DNA of 64,000 nucleotides from AC-32 sp963766375 (GTDB lineage Bacteria; Actinomycetota; Thermoleophilia; Gaiellales; Gaiellaceae): NCBI GenBank assembly GCA_963766375.1, contig CAVXZG010000013.1, positions 62,001 to 126,000 of the forward strand. Reading direction: 5' to 3'. A program made the translations under genes and the position numbers. Position 1 is the first letter of the stretch. Each line of letters opens with the position of its first letter. The notes below the pieces were generated by a model that did not search any database, was not told where the DNA came from, and was given only the letters and a program-made list of their open reading frames with translations. This document shows positions 24,176 to 32,561 of this stretch, in pieces.

Positions 24176-26005
24176 GTGTGCGGGATCATCGGATACGTCG
24201 GGCAAAGAGCCTGTAAGGACCTGTTGCTCCAGGGCCTCGAGCGCCTCGAATACCGTGGCTACGATTCGGCCGGGCTCGCGCTGCTCGAAGACGGGGCGCT
24301 GGACTACGACCGCGCCGTAGGCAACCTCCAGGTGCTCAAGAAACAGGCCGGGTCGAACGGCTCCCAGGCTACGACGGGGCTCGGCCACACGCGCTGGGCC
24401 ACCCACGGTGCCGTGAACATGCAGAACGCGCACCCGCTCACCGGCTGCGACGAGGGCAAGCTCGCGATCGTCCTGAACGGAATCGTGGAGAACTACCGCG
24501 AGCTGAAGGGATCGCTCGAGTCCGAGGGCCACACCTTCCGCACCGAGACCGACGCCGAGGTGGTCGTGCACCTGATCGAGCGCCACTACAAGGGCGACCT
24601 ACTCGAGGCGACGCGCGAGGCGTACCGCGAGCTCGAAGGGCACTTCGCGTTCGTCGTCGTCCACCACGACCACCCCGAGGAGCTCGTTGGCGCGAGGCTC
24701 CAGTGTCCGCTGCTCGTGGGCGTCGGCGACGGCGAGATGTTCTTCGCGTCGATGGCCGCTGCGTTCATCGGCGAGACCCGTTCGATCCAGCTGATCGAGG
24801 ACGGCGAGGTCGTCTCGATCACGCCCGACGGAGCCCGCTTCGTCTGCGTGGAGGACGGCGAGCTCGAGCGCGAGGTGATCGAGGTCGACTGGGACATGGA
24901 GGCCGCCGAGAAGAGCGGTTACGAGACCTTCATGCTCAAGGAGATCTACGAGCAACCGGAGGCCGTCGCGGAGACCCTCGGCGACCGCGTTCGCCACGGC
25001 ACGCTCGTGCTCGAGAGCCTCGGCATGACCGAGGAGCAGCTGCGCAACCTGCGGCGGATCGTGATCGTCGCCGCCGGCACCTCGTACCACGCGGGCGTCG
25101 TCGGCCGCTACATGATCGAGGAATGGGCGCGGCTGCCGGTGGAGCCCGACATCGCGAGCGAATGGATCTACCGCAACCCGGTGCTCTCGAAGGACACGCT
25201 GGTGATCGGGATCTCTCAGTCGGGCGAGTCGCGAGACACGGTGAACGCGATCAAGCTCGCCCGCGACCTCGGCGCGCGGACGCTCGCGATCACGAACCTG
25301 ATGGGCTCGCAGATCACGCGCGAGGCCGAGTCGGTGCTCTACACGCGCTGCGGCCTCGAGATCGGCGTCGCGGCCTCGAAGACGTTCACGGCGCAGGTCG
25401 CACTGCTCGCCTTGATCGGCCTCAAGCTGGCACAGGTGCGCAAGACGCTGCCGCCCGAGGAGGTCAAGATCATCCTCGACCAGCTGTACGAGCTGCCGGA
25501 GAAGATCAAGCAGTTCCTGGACGGCGACCACCCGATCGACGAAATCGCCGAGCGGTTGTACGACAAGCAGTTCTTCCTCTACCTGGGCCGTCACATCGGG
25601 CTGCCGGTCGCGCTGGAGGGCGCCCTCAAGCTGAAGGAGATCTCCTACATCCCGACGGACGCCTACTCGGCCGGCGAGATGAAGCACGGGCCGATCGCGC
25701 TGCTCGAGGAGGGCACGCCGGTGGTCTGCGTGGCGACCGACCAGAAGGTGATCTACGACAAGGTCGTCTCGAACATCCAGGAGACGCGAGCGCGCGGCGC
25801 GCACGTGATCGCGATCGCGACCGACGGCAACGAGGACATCCAGCACCACGCGGACGACGTCATCTACGTGCCGCGCTCACCTGCGTTCCTGCAGTCGGTG
25901 CTCGCGGTCGTTCCGCTGCAGCTGCTGGCGTACCGAATTGCGCGCCTGCGCGGCCTGAACGTCGACCAGCCGCGCAACCTGGCGAAGACCGTCACCGTCG
26001 AGTAG
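24176..26005 (+). CDS. glmS: Glutamine-fructose-6-phosphate aminotransferase
   Basis: A 609-residue GlmS that makes glucosamine-6-phosphate. The N-terminal Ntn-glutaminase starts CGIIGYVGQ with the catalytic Cys after Met, GHTRWATHG and NGIVENYRELK. Two SIS domains follow, with VAAGTSYHAG, GISQSGESRDT and SAGEMKHGPIALL, and the end is PRNLAKTVTVE. The GTG start is preceded by a 62-nt gap. A TACCAT box and a 7-bp hairpin GCTCTCG/CGAGAGC (24087-24105) lie at the end of glmM. I found no glmS-ribozyme core in the gap. Confidence 0.97.
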   Translation: MCGIIGYVGQRACKDLLLQGLERLEYRGYDSAGLALLEDGALDYDRAVGNLQVLKKQAGSNGSQATTGLGHTRWATHGAVNMQNAHPLTGCDEGKLAIVLNGIVENYRELKGSLESEGHTFRTETDAEVVVHLIERHYKGDLLEATREAYRELEGHFAFVVVHHDHPEELVGARLQCPLLVGVGDGEMFFASMAAAFIGETRSIQLIEDGEVVSITPDGARFVCVEDGELEREVIEVDWDMEAAEKSGYETFMLKEIYEQPEAVAETLGDRVRHGTLVLESLGMTEEQLRNLRRIVIVAAGTSYHAGVVGRYMIEEWARLPVEPDIASEWIYRNPVLSKDTLVIGISQSGESRDTVNAIKLARDLGARTLAITNLMGSQITREAESVLYTRCGLEIGVAASKTFTAQVALLALIGLKLAQVRKTLPPEEVKIILDQLYELPEKIKQFLDGDHPIDEIAERLYDKQFFLYLGRHIGLPVALEGALKLKEISYIPTDAYSAGEMKHGPIALLEEGTPVVCVATDQKVIYDKVVSNIQETRARGAHVIAIATDGNEDIQHHADDVIYVPRSPAFLQSVLAVVPLQLLAYRIARLRGLNVDQPRNLAKTVTVE

Positions 26006-26632
26006 TGGGCGCGGGCCAGGGAGCGGCGTTTCTCGGCGTCTCGCTCCTGGTCATCGTCACTCCCGGTCAGGACACGGCGCTGACGATCCGGAACACGCTC
26101 GCCGGCGGCCGGCGCGGGGGAGTCTTCACGGCCCTCGGGGTCGTCAGCGGCCAGGTCACGTGGGCCCTGGCGACGAGCGCAGGGCTCGCAGCGGTGCTCG
26201 TTGCCTCGCAGCCCGCGTTCACCGCGCTACGGCTCGCGGGGGCGGCGTATCTCGTGTTGCTCGGCGCTGCAGGCGCTCGTGGCCGCTGTTCGCGCTCGCG
26301 GTCGGGAGGCGGCGCCGGGACCGAGAACGCGTCCCGCTGCGCGCACCGCCTACCGTCAGGGACTGCTGAGCAACCTGGGCAATGCGAAGGTCGCCGTCTT
26401 CTTCACGAGCCTGCTGCCGCAGTTCGCTCCCGGTGGTGACCCGACGTTCTGGACGATGCTTCCGCTCGGACTCTGCTTCGCCGCTCTGACGCTGACCTGG
26501 CTGACCGCCTACGCCGTCGTGGTCGCCAGGGCGCGCAACGTCTTGCTCAGGCCACGCGTCCGGCGCGCCCTCGACGCGTGCACCGGAGCCGTGCTCGTCT
26601 CGCTGGGCCTGCGCCTGGCCGTCGAGCGCTGA
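26005..26632 (+). CDS. LysE/RhtB-family amino-acid exporter (one frameshift)
   Basis: About 209 residues, six predicted membrane helices. The N-terminal half has LLVIVTPGQDTALTIRNTLA, the family signature after helix 1, and GVFTALGVVSGQVTWALA. After a one-base frame change near 26270 it continues GLLSNLGNAKVAVFFTSLLP, the second signature with N-P/N-A in mid-membrane, and ends LRLAVER. The GTG overlaps the glmS stop (TAGTG). Substrate unknown. Confidence 0.82.
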
Positions 26633-26640
26633 GCGGCGGC

Positions 26641-26646
26641 TATCGT
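26641..26646 (+). promoter_or_regulatory. -10 box for leaderless permease gene
   Basis: TATCGT, 8 nt before GTG 26655 and just after the LysE stop. Confidence 0.45.
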
Positions 26647-26654
26647 CGCCTGCC

Positions 26655-27902
26655 GTGGACGTGATAGACCAGATCGGCCAGGGCCTCTCGAACGCCTTTC
26701 AGATGGCGTGGGAGGTCTGGTGGGCGCTCGTGCTCGGGTTCCTCTTGTCGGGGATCGTGCAGGCGTGGGTGCCACGCTCGCGGATCGAGGGGGCGCTCGG
26801 CGGGCGCGGACTGAAGCCCGTGCTGCTGTCGACCGGGCTCGGTGCGGCCTCGTCCTCGTGCAGCTACGCCGCGGTGGCGATCGCGAAGTCGGTGTTCCAG
26901 AAGGGCGCGAGCCTCGTCTCCGCGATGGTCTTCCAGTTCGCCTCGACGAACCTGGTCTTCGAGATCGGGATCGTGATCTGGATCTTCCTCGGCTGGCAGT
27001 TCACGCTCGCGGAGTTCGTCGGCGGCGTGATCCTGATCGTGCTGATGTGGATCGGCATCCGGCTGCTCGTCTCGCGGCGAGCGGAGGAGAAGGGTCGCGA
27101 GCATGCGCAGGCTGCCAATACCGGGCATGTGCACCATTCGGCGGGCGGCTCGCGGCTGCTCTCGCTCGACGCCTGGTCGGACGTCGCCCACAACTTCCGG
27201 GGCGACTGGGAGATGCTCTGGAAGGAGATCACCGCCGGCTTCCTGATCGCCGGGTTCGTCGCGCTGCTGCCGATGAACGTCTTCAACGACCTCTTCCTGA
27301 CGGATCAGGGAGGCACGCTTCAGTTGATCGAGAACGTGATCGTCGGGCCGCTGGTGGCCGTGCTCTCGTTCGTGTGCTCGGTGGGGAACGTGCCGCTCGC
27401 TGCCGTGCTCTGGGGCGGAGGCATCTCGTTCTCCGGCGTGATCGCGTTCATCTACGCCGACCTGATCATCATCCCGATCGTGCTCATCTACGGCCGCTAC
27501 TACGGGTGGCGGCTGACGGCGTTGCTCGTCGGGATCATGTTCGGCGCCATCGTGGCGGCGGCGCTGCTCGTGGACGGGATCTTCAGCTGGCTCGGGTTGA
27601 TTCCCGAGACGCGGCCCTCGATCGACTCGATCACCGAGCGCGGGATCTCATGGAACTACACGACCGCGCTCAACATCGTCTTCACGCTCGTGGCGGCCGC
27701 GCTGATCGGGCTGACGATGCGCCGCGGCGCGCGCGACCCGGTCTGCGGCATGACCGTCGACCACCGCAACGCCGAATCGAGCGAGTACCGCGGCACGCGC
27801 CACTTCTTCTGTGGGCCGGGGTGCCGGGCGAAGTTCGAGGCCGACCCGGCGCGCTACACGGCTAGGGAAGCTTCGGCAGATCCGGCGCCGGCGGAACACT
27901 AA
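26655..27902 (+). CDS. Permease (ArsP/DUF318 family) fused to a YHS metal-binding domain
   Basis: A 415-residue membrane protein. Residues 15-350 are a predicted permease of the PF03773 type. It has GLGAASSSCSYAAVAIAKS, a cysteine pair within a membrane segment that is typical of this family, and later VLSFVCSVGNVPLAAVLWGG. A histidine-rich cytoplasmic loop (HVHHSAGG) separates the halves. Residues 361-402 are a YHS domain: DPVCGMTV and HFFCGPGCRAKFEADPARY. Such proteins are linked to efflux of metal or organoarsenical compounds. The YHS cysteines suggest soft-metal sensing or delivery (inference). Confidence 0.85.
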   Translation: MDVIDQIGQGLSNAFQMAWEVWWALVLGFLLSGIVQAWVPRSRIEGALGGRGLKPVLLSTGLGAASSSCSYAAVAIAKSVFQKGASLVSAMVFQFASTNLVFEIGIVIWIFLGWQFTLAEFVGGVILIVLMWIGIRLLVSRRAEEKGREHAQAANTGHVHHSAGGSRLLSLDAWSDVAHNFRGDWEMLWKEITAGFLIAGFVALLPMNVFNDLFLTDQGGTLQLIENVIVGPLVAVLSFVCSVGNVPLAAVLWGGGISFSGVIAFIYADLIIIPIVLIYGRYYGWRLTALLVGIMFGAIVAAALLVDGIFSWLGLIPETRPSIDSITERGISWNYTTALNIVFTLVAAALIGLTMRRGARDPVCGMTVDHRNAESSEYRGTRHFFCGPGCRAKFEADPARYTAREASADPAPAEH

Positions 27903-28026
27903 GGAGGCGTGTTGGGACAGCCCCAGGGTGTGTCCGGTGGTGTTTGCGAAGGCGCGGAGGCAAAACCTGGGCCTGTCGTGGCAAGATCACTCTTCCGGGT
28001 GACGGCGCCTCGTGGAAGGAAGCCAG

Positions 28027-28346
28027 ATGCGCGTCTGTGCCGATTGCAAAGGGGAGTTGGAGGCGGCCTATCGCTTCTGCCCCTGGTGCGCGGCCCCGCA
28101 GAGGCGCAAGCTGGTCGAGTTCTTCCGCGCCCACCCGCGTGACGAGGGTCAGGCGCTGCGGGTTTCGCGCTACCTCACGGAGGACCCGCACGTCCGCTTC
28201 AGCGTCTGGAGCGCGGACGGCGTCGCGGAAGCCGCGGTCTCGCTGGAGGAGGAGGAAGCGGCGCGCCTGGCCGCGTTCCTCGCCGCTCCCGGCCCGCGCC
28301 CGCGCGCGCTCGACCGGCTGCTCGCGCTCCTGCCGCGGGCTGCTAG
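28027..28346 (+). CDS. Small zinc-ribbon protein (probable frameshift at the end)
   Basis: A GGAAGG Shine-Dalgarno 7 nt upstream supports ATG 28027. The N-terminus MRVCADCKGELEAAYRFCPW with a second CxxC (CPWC) is a zinc ribbon. It is followed by VEFFRAHPRDEGQALRVSRY and a ~60-residue acidic domain VRFSVWSADGVAEAAVSLEE. The written frame runs on over mreB. A shift of one base near 28320 would end it at TAG 28344-28346, sharing CTAG with the mreB stop as two other convergent pairs do. Function unknown; the 123 bases upstream show no other feature. Confidence 0.6.
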
Positions 28347-29386
28347 CGGCGGCCGCGGACCTTGCGCTGGGCCTTCGCGGCCCGGTCCAGCGTCTCCAGC
28401 TCGTCCAGGCTTCGGCCGGCGCCTTCGGCGACGCAGGTCAGCGGCGACTCGACCAGCTGTACAGGTAGGCCGACCTCGCTGCGCAGGCGCTCGTCGACCC
28501 CGCGCAGGAGCGAGCCGCCGCCGGCCATCACGATCCCGCGCACGCCCAGGTCCGCTGCCAGCTCAGGCGGCGTTCGCTCCAACGTGTCCTTGACCGCGCT
28601 GATGATCCGCCCGACCGGCGCCTCGAGTGCGCGCCGCACGTCGCCGCCCGTGAGGGTGACCCGCCGCAGGAGCCCCGTCACCAGGTCGCGTCCGGCGACG
28701 GTCGTTTCCTCCGAGTCGTCGGCGGCCCAGGCGGAGCCGACCTCGATCTTCGCGACCTCGGCGGTTTCCTGGCCGATCAGCAGCTTGTGGACGTTCTTGA
28801 CGTAGTCGACGATTGCGTCGTCCATCTCGTAGCCGCCGACACGGATCGACTCCCAGACCACCATTCCGCCGAGCGAGATGACGGCAACCTCGGTCGTGCC
28901 GCCGCCGATGTCGATCACCATGCTCGCGACCGCGTCGCCGACGGGCAGGTTCGCCCCGATCGCAGCAGCCATCGGCTCCTCGATCAGGTAGACGGATCGC
29001 GCTCCCGCGGCGCGCGTCGCCTCGTCCACCGCGCGGCGTTCGACATCCGTGATCCCGCTCGGCACGCAGAGCACGACCCGCGAGTAGGCGAAGCGGCTGC
29101 CGCCCGCCTTCGAGATGAAGTGGCGCAGCATCTCCTCGGTGATCTCGAAGTCGGCGATCACGCCGTGCCGCAGGGGTCGGATCGCTCGGATCGAAGCAGG
29201 CGTCCGGCCGATCATCCGCTTGGCCTCGGCGCCGACCGCGTGCACGCGGCCCGTCTCCTCCGAGATCGCGACCACGGACGGCTCGAACAGGACGATCCCG
29301 CGCCCGCGAATGAACACGAGCGTGTTCGCCGTGCCGAGATCGACCGCCATGTCGCGGCCGCTGCCGATTGACCCCCAAAGACGCAT
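28343..29386 (-). CDS. mreB: Rod-shape-determining protein MreB
   Basis: About 347 residues of the actin fold: GRDMAVDLGTANTLVFIRGR (phosphate 1), VPSGITDVERRAVDEA, VIDIGGGTTEVAVISLGG (phosphate 2) and GIVMAGGGSLLRGVDERL (adenosine). I choose ATG 29386, which has TAGGGT 10 nt upstream; an in-frame GTG at 29407 adds seven residues. No mreC, mreD, pbp2 or rodA follow, so this is a solitary copy, perhaps a second paralogue. The stop overlaps the zinc-ribbon gene end. Confidence 0.95.
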   Translation of the reverse strand: MRLWGSIGSGRDMAVDLGTANTLVFIRGRGIVLFEPSVVAISEETGRVHAVGAEAKRMIGRTPASIRAIRPLRHGVIADFEITEEMLRHFISKAGGSRFAYSRVVLCVPSGITDVERRAVDEATRAAGARSVYLIEEPMAAAIGANLPVGDAVASMVIDIGGGTTEVAVISLGGMVVWESIRVGGYEMDDAIVDYVKNVHKLLIGQETAEVAKIEVGSAWAADDSEETTVAGRDLVTGLLRRVTLTGGDVRRALEAPVGRIISAVKDTLERTPPELAADLGVRGIVMAGGGSLLRGVDERLRSEVGLPVQLVESPLTCVAEGAGRSLDELETLDRAAKAQRKVRGRR

Positions 29387-29414
29387 GCCCCGCTGGACCC
29401 TAGCCACGCCGAGG

Positions 29415-29420
29415 TATAAA
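29415..29420 (+). promoter_or_regulatory. -10 box for leaderless peptidase gene
   Basis: TATAAA, 7 nt before GTG 29428, in the gap between divergent mreB and the peptidase. It supports 29428 rather than 29422 as the start. Confidence 0.5.
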
Positions 29421-29427
29421 CGTGGCC

Positions 29428-30330
29428 GTGGCCGTCACCGAAGGCCGGATTCCCTTCCACGGTGCCGAGACCTGGTATCGCTCGGTCGAGCCCGACGGCG
29501 GCGCCGACGCGATACCCCTGCTGTGCCTGCACGGGGGCCCGGGCGCCAACTGGCTCCACCTCAAGCCTTACGAGGAGCTGGCCGACGAGCGCCGCGTCGT
29601 CTTCTACGACCAGCTGGGCTCGGGCAACTCGGCGCTGTCAGGCCCGCACGACTCGGCGATGTGGGTGCCGGAGCTCTTCGTCGAAGAGGTGGACGCCGTG
29701 CGGGAGGCGCTCGGCCTCGATCGCGTGCACATCCTCGGTCACTCCTGGGGCGGGATGCTCGGCATGCAGTACGCGACCGGAAGGCCCGACGGCGTGGTCT
29801 CGCTGATCGTGGAGAGCTCGCCCGCCAGCGTCCCCGCCTGGATGCCCGAGGTGCAGCGGCTGCGGTCGGAGCTGCCACCAGAGGTCGAGGCGACGCTCCG
29901 CGAGCACGAGGAGGCCGGCGCCACCGACGACCCGGCCTACGAGGAGGCGGTGATGGTCTTCTACCAACGCCATCTCTGCCGCACCGATCCGTGGCCGGAC
30001 TGGCTCGTCGAGTGCTTCGCGATCCTCGAGGCCAACCCGGAGGTCTACCGCTCGATGAACGGCCCGAGCGAGTTCCACGTGATCGGCACGATCAAGGACT
30101 GGGACATCACCGACCGCCTCGGGCAGATCGAGGCGCCGACGCTCGTCTTTTCCGGCCGCTACGACGAGGTGACCCCGGCGACGACGGAGGCGGTCCACCG
30201 CGGCATCCCGGGCTCGGAGTACGTGGTGCTCGAGGAGAGCTCGCACATGGCGCAGGCCGAGGAGCCCGAGCAGACGCTGGAGTTGGTGCGCGACTTCCTC
30301 GCGCGCTGCGAGCGTCGACTGCAAAGCTAG
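29428..30330 (+). CDS. Proline iminopeptidase-like alpha/beta hydrolase (S33)
   Basis: About 300 residues. It has the oxyanion segment LLCLHGGPGANW, FYDQLGSGNSA (DQxGxG, typical of proline iminopeptidases), the nucleophile elbow ILGHSWGGMLG (Ser106), a helical cap, the acid in SGRYDEVTPAT and the His in ESSHMAQAE. Probably removes N-terminal proline from small peptides in the cytoplasm. Related S33 enzymes hydrolyse other amides, so substrate is open. Confidence 0.85.
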   Translation: MAVTEGRIPFHGAETWYRSVEPDGGADAIPLLCLHGGPGANWLHLKPYEELADERRVVFYDQLGSGNSALSGPHDSAMWVPELFVEEVDAVREALGLDRVHILGHSWGGMLGMQYATGRPDGVVSLIVESSPASVPAWMPEVQRLRSELPPEVEATLREHEEAGATDDPAYEEAVMVFYQRHLCRTDPWPDWLVECFAILEANPEVYRSMNGPSEFHVIGTIKDWDITDRLGQIEAPTLVFSGRYDEVTPATTEAVHRGIPGSEYVVLEESSHMAQAEEPEQTLELVRDFLARCERRLQS

Positions 30331-30404
30331 TTCTGAGGCACGCCGCAAGAGATACTCCGCCAGCGGCGTCAACTTCTCCGAGAACATCGAAAAAGGGGAG
30401 AGAC

Positions 30405-30950
30405 ATGCGAAGGATCTCTGCGGCGGTTGCTGTGACGGCGTTGGGCGCAGCTGCCATTCTCGTCGGCCTGGCCCCGGCCTCTACATCTGGGCCTGACTAC
30501 CTCAGCGTCGTCTCATCCAGCGCGAAGGCGAAGCAAAAGAACCAGGCACGGCTCGCGGTGACCACGAAGGCGTCGATTCCGCGCCATCCGGATGCGTTCA
30601 TCAAGTCCAATCCGGTCGTCGGCTTCGCCTGGGTCGACGTCGCCACCAGCAAGGGGTTCGTCGTGACGATCCATCCGGTGATCGGGCGCGATTCCCATCA
30701 GAACCCGAGGGCGTGGCACGCGCACAGGGTGACGCTGAGCGGCGGAGCCACCGCACCGAACGACTTCTGCCTTGCTTCGATCGATGCCAGCCCGACGGCA
30801 GGTATCTCGATCCACGGCAAGACGATGAGAGTGAACGTGCGCACGTCGAAGCTGCCGGTAGCGCCTTCGGCATTCGACGTCACGACCGGCTTCACAGTCC
30901 AGCACGACACGGCCTGTGCGTCCGGCCTCGCAGTGCGAGTCAGCACCTAG
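30405..30950 (+). CDS. Secreted protein of unknown function
   Basis: A 181-residue product with a clear Shine-Dalgarno (AAAGGGGAG) and a signal peptide (RRISAAVAVTALGAAAILVG). The mature part contains NPVVGFAWVDVATSKGFVVT, HQNPRAWHAHRVTLSGG, two cysteines (DFCLASID and DTACASG) that could form one disulphide, and a beta-rich predicted fold. No family recognised. It ends before a strong hairpin shared with the convergent arfB gene. Confidence 0.75.
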   Translation: MRRISAAVAVTALGAAAILVGLAPASTSGPDYLSVVSSSAKAKQKNQARLAVTTKASIPRHPDAFIKSNPVVGFAWVDVATSKGFVVTIHPVIGRDSHQNPRAWHAHRVTLSGGATAPNDFCLASIDASPTAGISIHGKTMRVNVRTSKLPVAPSAFDVTTGFTVQHDTACASGLAVRVST

Positions 30951-30977
30951 CGAGACAGTCTTCCGAGGACGGGAGGG

Positions 30978-30996
30978 GCGGCCGCCACGCGGCCGC
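30978..30996. terminator. Bidirectional hairpin between convergent genes
   Basis: GCGGCCGC / GCGGCCGC with loop CAC. It sits in the 53-nt gap between the secreted-protein stop and the arfB stop. Confidence 0.6.
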
Positions 30997-31003
30997 TACT
31001 CTC

Positions 31004-31411
31004 CTAGTCCACGTTTCGGCGCAGCCGCTTGACCTGGCCGCGGCGCTTCTTCGCTTCCAGGCGACGTTCCCTGGCGGCCTTGCTCGGCCTCGTCGGCTTG
31101 CGCTTGCGCGGGACCCGAAGCGCCTCTCGTAGGGCCTCCACGAGCCGCTCGGTCGCAAGCTCGCGGTTGCGCCACTGGCTGCGCTCGTCCTGAGCGACGG
31201 CACGCAGCACCGGGCCGGCCTTGGCGATCACCCGCCGCTTCTGGGCGTCCGAGAGCGCGGCCGAGGCCTCGACGTCGAAGGTCGCCTCGACGCGCGTGTC
31301 GCTCTTCTGCGCGTGCTGACCGCCCGGGCCGCTCGAGCGCGAGAAGCGGAGCTCGATCTCGAAGCGCGGGATGGAGACCGACCGGGTCACCTGAATAGAC
31401 TCGCCGCTCAT
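31004..31411 (-). CDS. arfB: Alternative ribosome-rescue factor ArfB (YaeJ-like peptidyl-tRNA hydrolase)
   Basis: A 135-residue class I release-factor homologue without a codon-recognition domain. It carries the catalytic GGQ in RSSGPGGQHAQKS (30-32) and a basic C-terminal tail (RPSKAARERRLEAKKRRGQ) that fits the empty mRNA channel of stalled ribosomes. ATG 31411 is chosen because an ATG three codons upstream is less conserved in type. That ATG and the next gene's ATG share the tetranucleotide CATG on opposite strands. Confidence 0.9.
   Translation of the reverse strand: MSGESIQVTRSVSIPRFEIELRFSRSSGPGGQHAQKSDTRVEATFDVEASAALSDAQKRRVIAKAGPVLRAVAQDERSQWRNRELATERLVEALREALRVPRKRKPTRPSKAARERRLEAKKRRGQVKRLRRNVD
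31396..31401 (+). promoter_or_regulatory. -10 box for leaderless HAD gene
   Basis: TAGACT, 8 nt before ATG 31410. It lies inside the first codons of the divergent arfB gene. Confidence 0.45.
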
Positions 31412-32189
31412 GGCAGCCATTCTCCTAGACGTCGACGGTGTGTTTCACGTCTCCGGGCAGCCGATCGACGGTGGCGGCGCTGCGGTCGCCCGCCTGCGGG
31501 AGGCCGGGCATCGGCTCAGGTTCGTCACGAACAACACCACGCACTCCCGCCGGCAGCTCGCCGAGCAGATCCGAGGGCTCGGCGTGGAGCTCGAAGACGG
31601 GGAGCTCCAGACGACTCCGCTGGCGGCCGCGCATGCGCTCAAGGGGAAGCGGGTCCTCGCGCTGACGATGCCCGACATCGTCGAGGACCTCGAGGGGATC
31701 GAGCTCGTGGGCGAGGGCGCGGACGCCGTGCTGCTCGGCGGTGCGGAAGAGAGCCCGGAGGTGAACAACCAGGTCTTCAGCTACACGAACCTCGCCCGCG
31801 CGTTCGCGGAGCTCAACGAGGGCGCCGAGCTCTATTGCCTGCACAAGAACCCCTGGTGGCAGACCGTGCGCGGGCCGCTGCTGGACGCGGGCGCGTTCGT
31901 CGCGGGGCTGGAATACGCGGCCGACCTCCAGGCGACGGTGCTCGGAAAACCGAGCGCGGCGTACTTCAACGCGGCCCTCGACGCGCTCGATACGGACGCG
32001 ACGCTGACCTGGATGGTGGGCGACGACGTGGAGGCCGACATCGGGGGCGCCGCCGCGTGCGGGCTGCGCACCGTGCTCGTCCGCACGGGCAAGTTCCGAC
32101 CCGACGCGGTCGAGGCCGCGCGTGTCAAGCCGGAAGGGATCATCAGCTCGATCGCCGCGTTGCCGGAGTGGATCGAGTCCGCCCCGTAG
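31410..32189 (+). CDS. HAD-superfamily IIA hydrolase (HDHD2/LHPP-like)
   Basis: A 259-residue phosphatase with motif I LLDVDGVFHVSG (D7 and D9), motif II RFVTNNTTHS, motif III VLGKPSAAYF and motif IV WMVGDDVEADIGGAAACG. The C2 cap between motifs II and III is the NagD-type cap. Human relatives act on phospho-lysine, phospho-histidine or inorganic pyrophosphate. The bacterial substrate is unknown. Confidence 0.88.
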   Translation: MAAILLDVDGVFHVSGQPIDGGGAAVARLREAGHRLRFVTNNTTHSRRQLAEQIRGLGVELEDGELQTTPLAAAHALKGKRVLALTMPDIVEDLEGIELVGEGADAVLLGGAEESPEVNNQVFSYTNLARAFAELNEGAELYCLHKNPWWQTVRGPLLDAGAFVAGLEYAADLQATVLGKPSAAYFNAALDALDTDATLTWMVGDDVEADIGGAAACGLRTVLVRTGKFRPDAVEAARVKPEGIISSIAALPEWIESAP

Positions 32190-32201
32190 TCAGTTTCCGC
32201 C

Positions 32202-32561
32202 ATGCGTGTCGGCGTCGACCTGATCGAGATCCCCAGGATCGCCCGTGCCCTGGAGCGCTACCCGGGCTTCCGCGAGCGCTGCTTCACCGAGGCCGAGCGC
32301 GCCTACTGCGACTCCAAGCCGAACCCGCCGCAGCACTACGCGGCGCGCTTCGCCGGCAAGGAGGCAGTCGGCAAGGCGCTCGGCTCCGGCGTGCGCTTCA
32401 CCTGGCGCGAGATCGAGATCGCGGGCCGGCCGAAGCCGGGGGTGACCCTCACGGGGAAGACCAAGGCGTGGGCCGAGCGCGTCGGCGCGGGGGAGATCGA
32501 GCTCTCGATGACGCACTCGAAGGAGCTCGCCCAGGCGGTGTGTGTCGTCGCGGATGCTTGA
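32202..32561 (+). CDS. acpS: Holo-[acyl-carrier-protein] synthase
   Basis: A 119-residue phosphopantetheinyl transferase that activates ACP. It has GVDLIEIPRIARALERYP (magnesium Asp6), FTEAERAYC, RFAGKEAVGKALG (Glu54 and Lys) and the end ELSMTHSKELAQAVCV. acpS-nnr-alr order is conserved in Actinobacteria downstream of glmS. The nnr ATG lies 8 nt inside its end. Confidence 0.96.
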   Translation: MRVGVDLIEIPRIARALERYPGFRERCFTEAERAYCDSKPNPPQHYAARFAGKEAVGKALGSGVRFTWREIEIAGRPKPGVTLTGKTKAWAERVGAGEIELSMTHSKELAQAVCVVADA

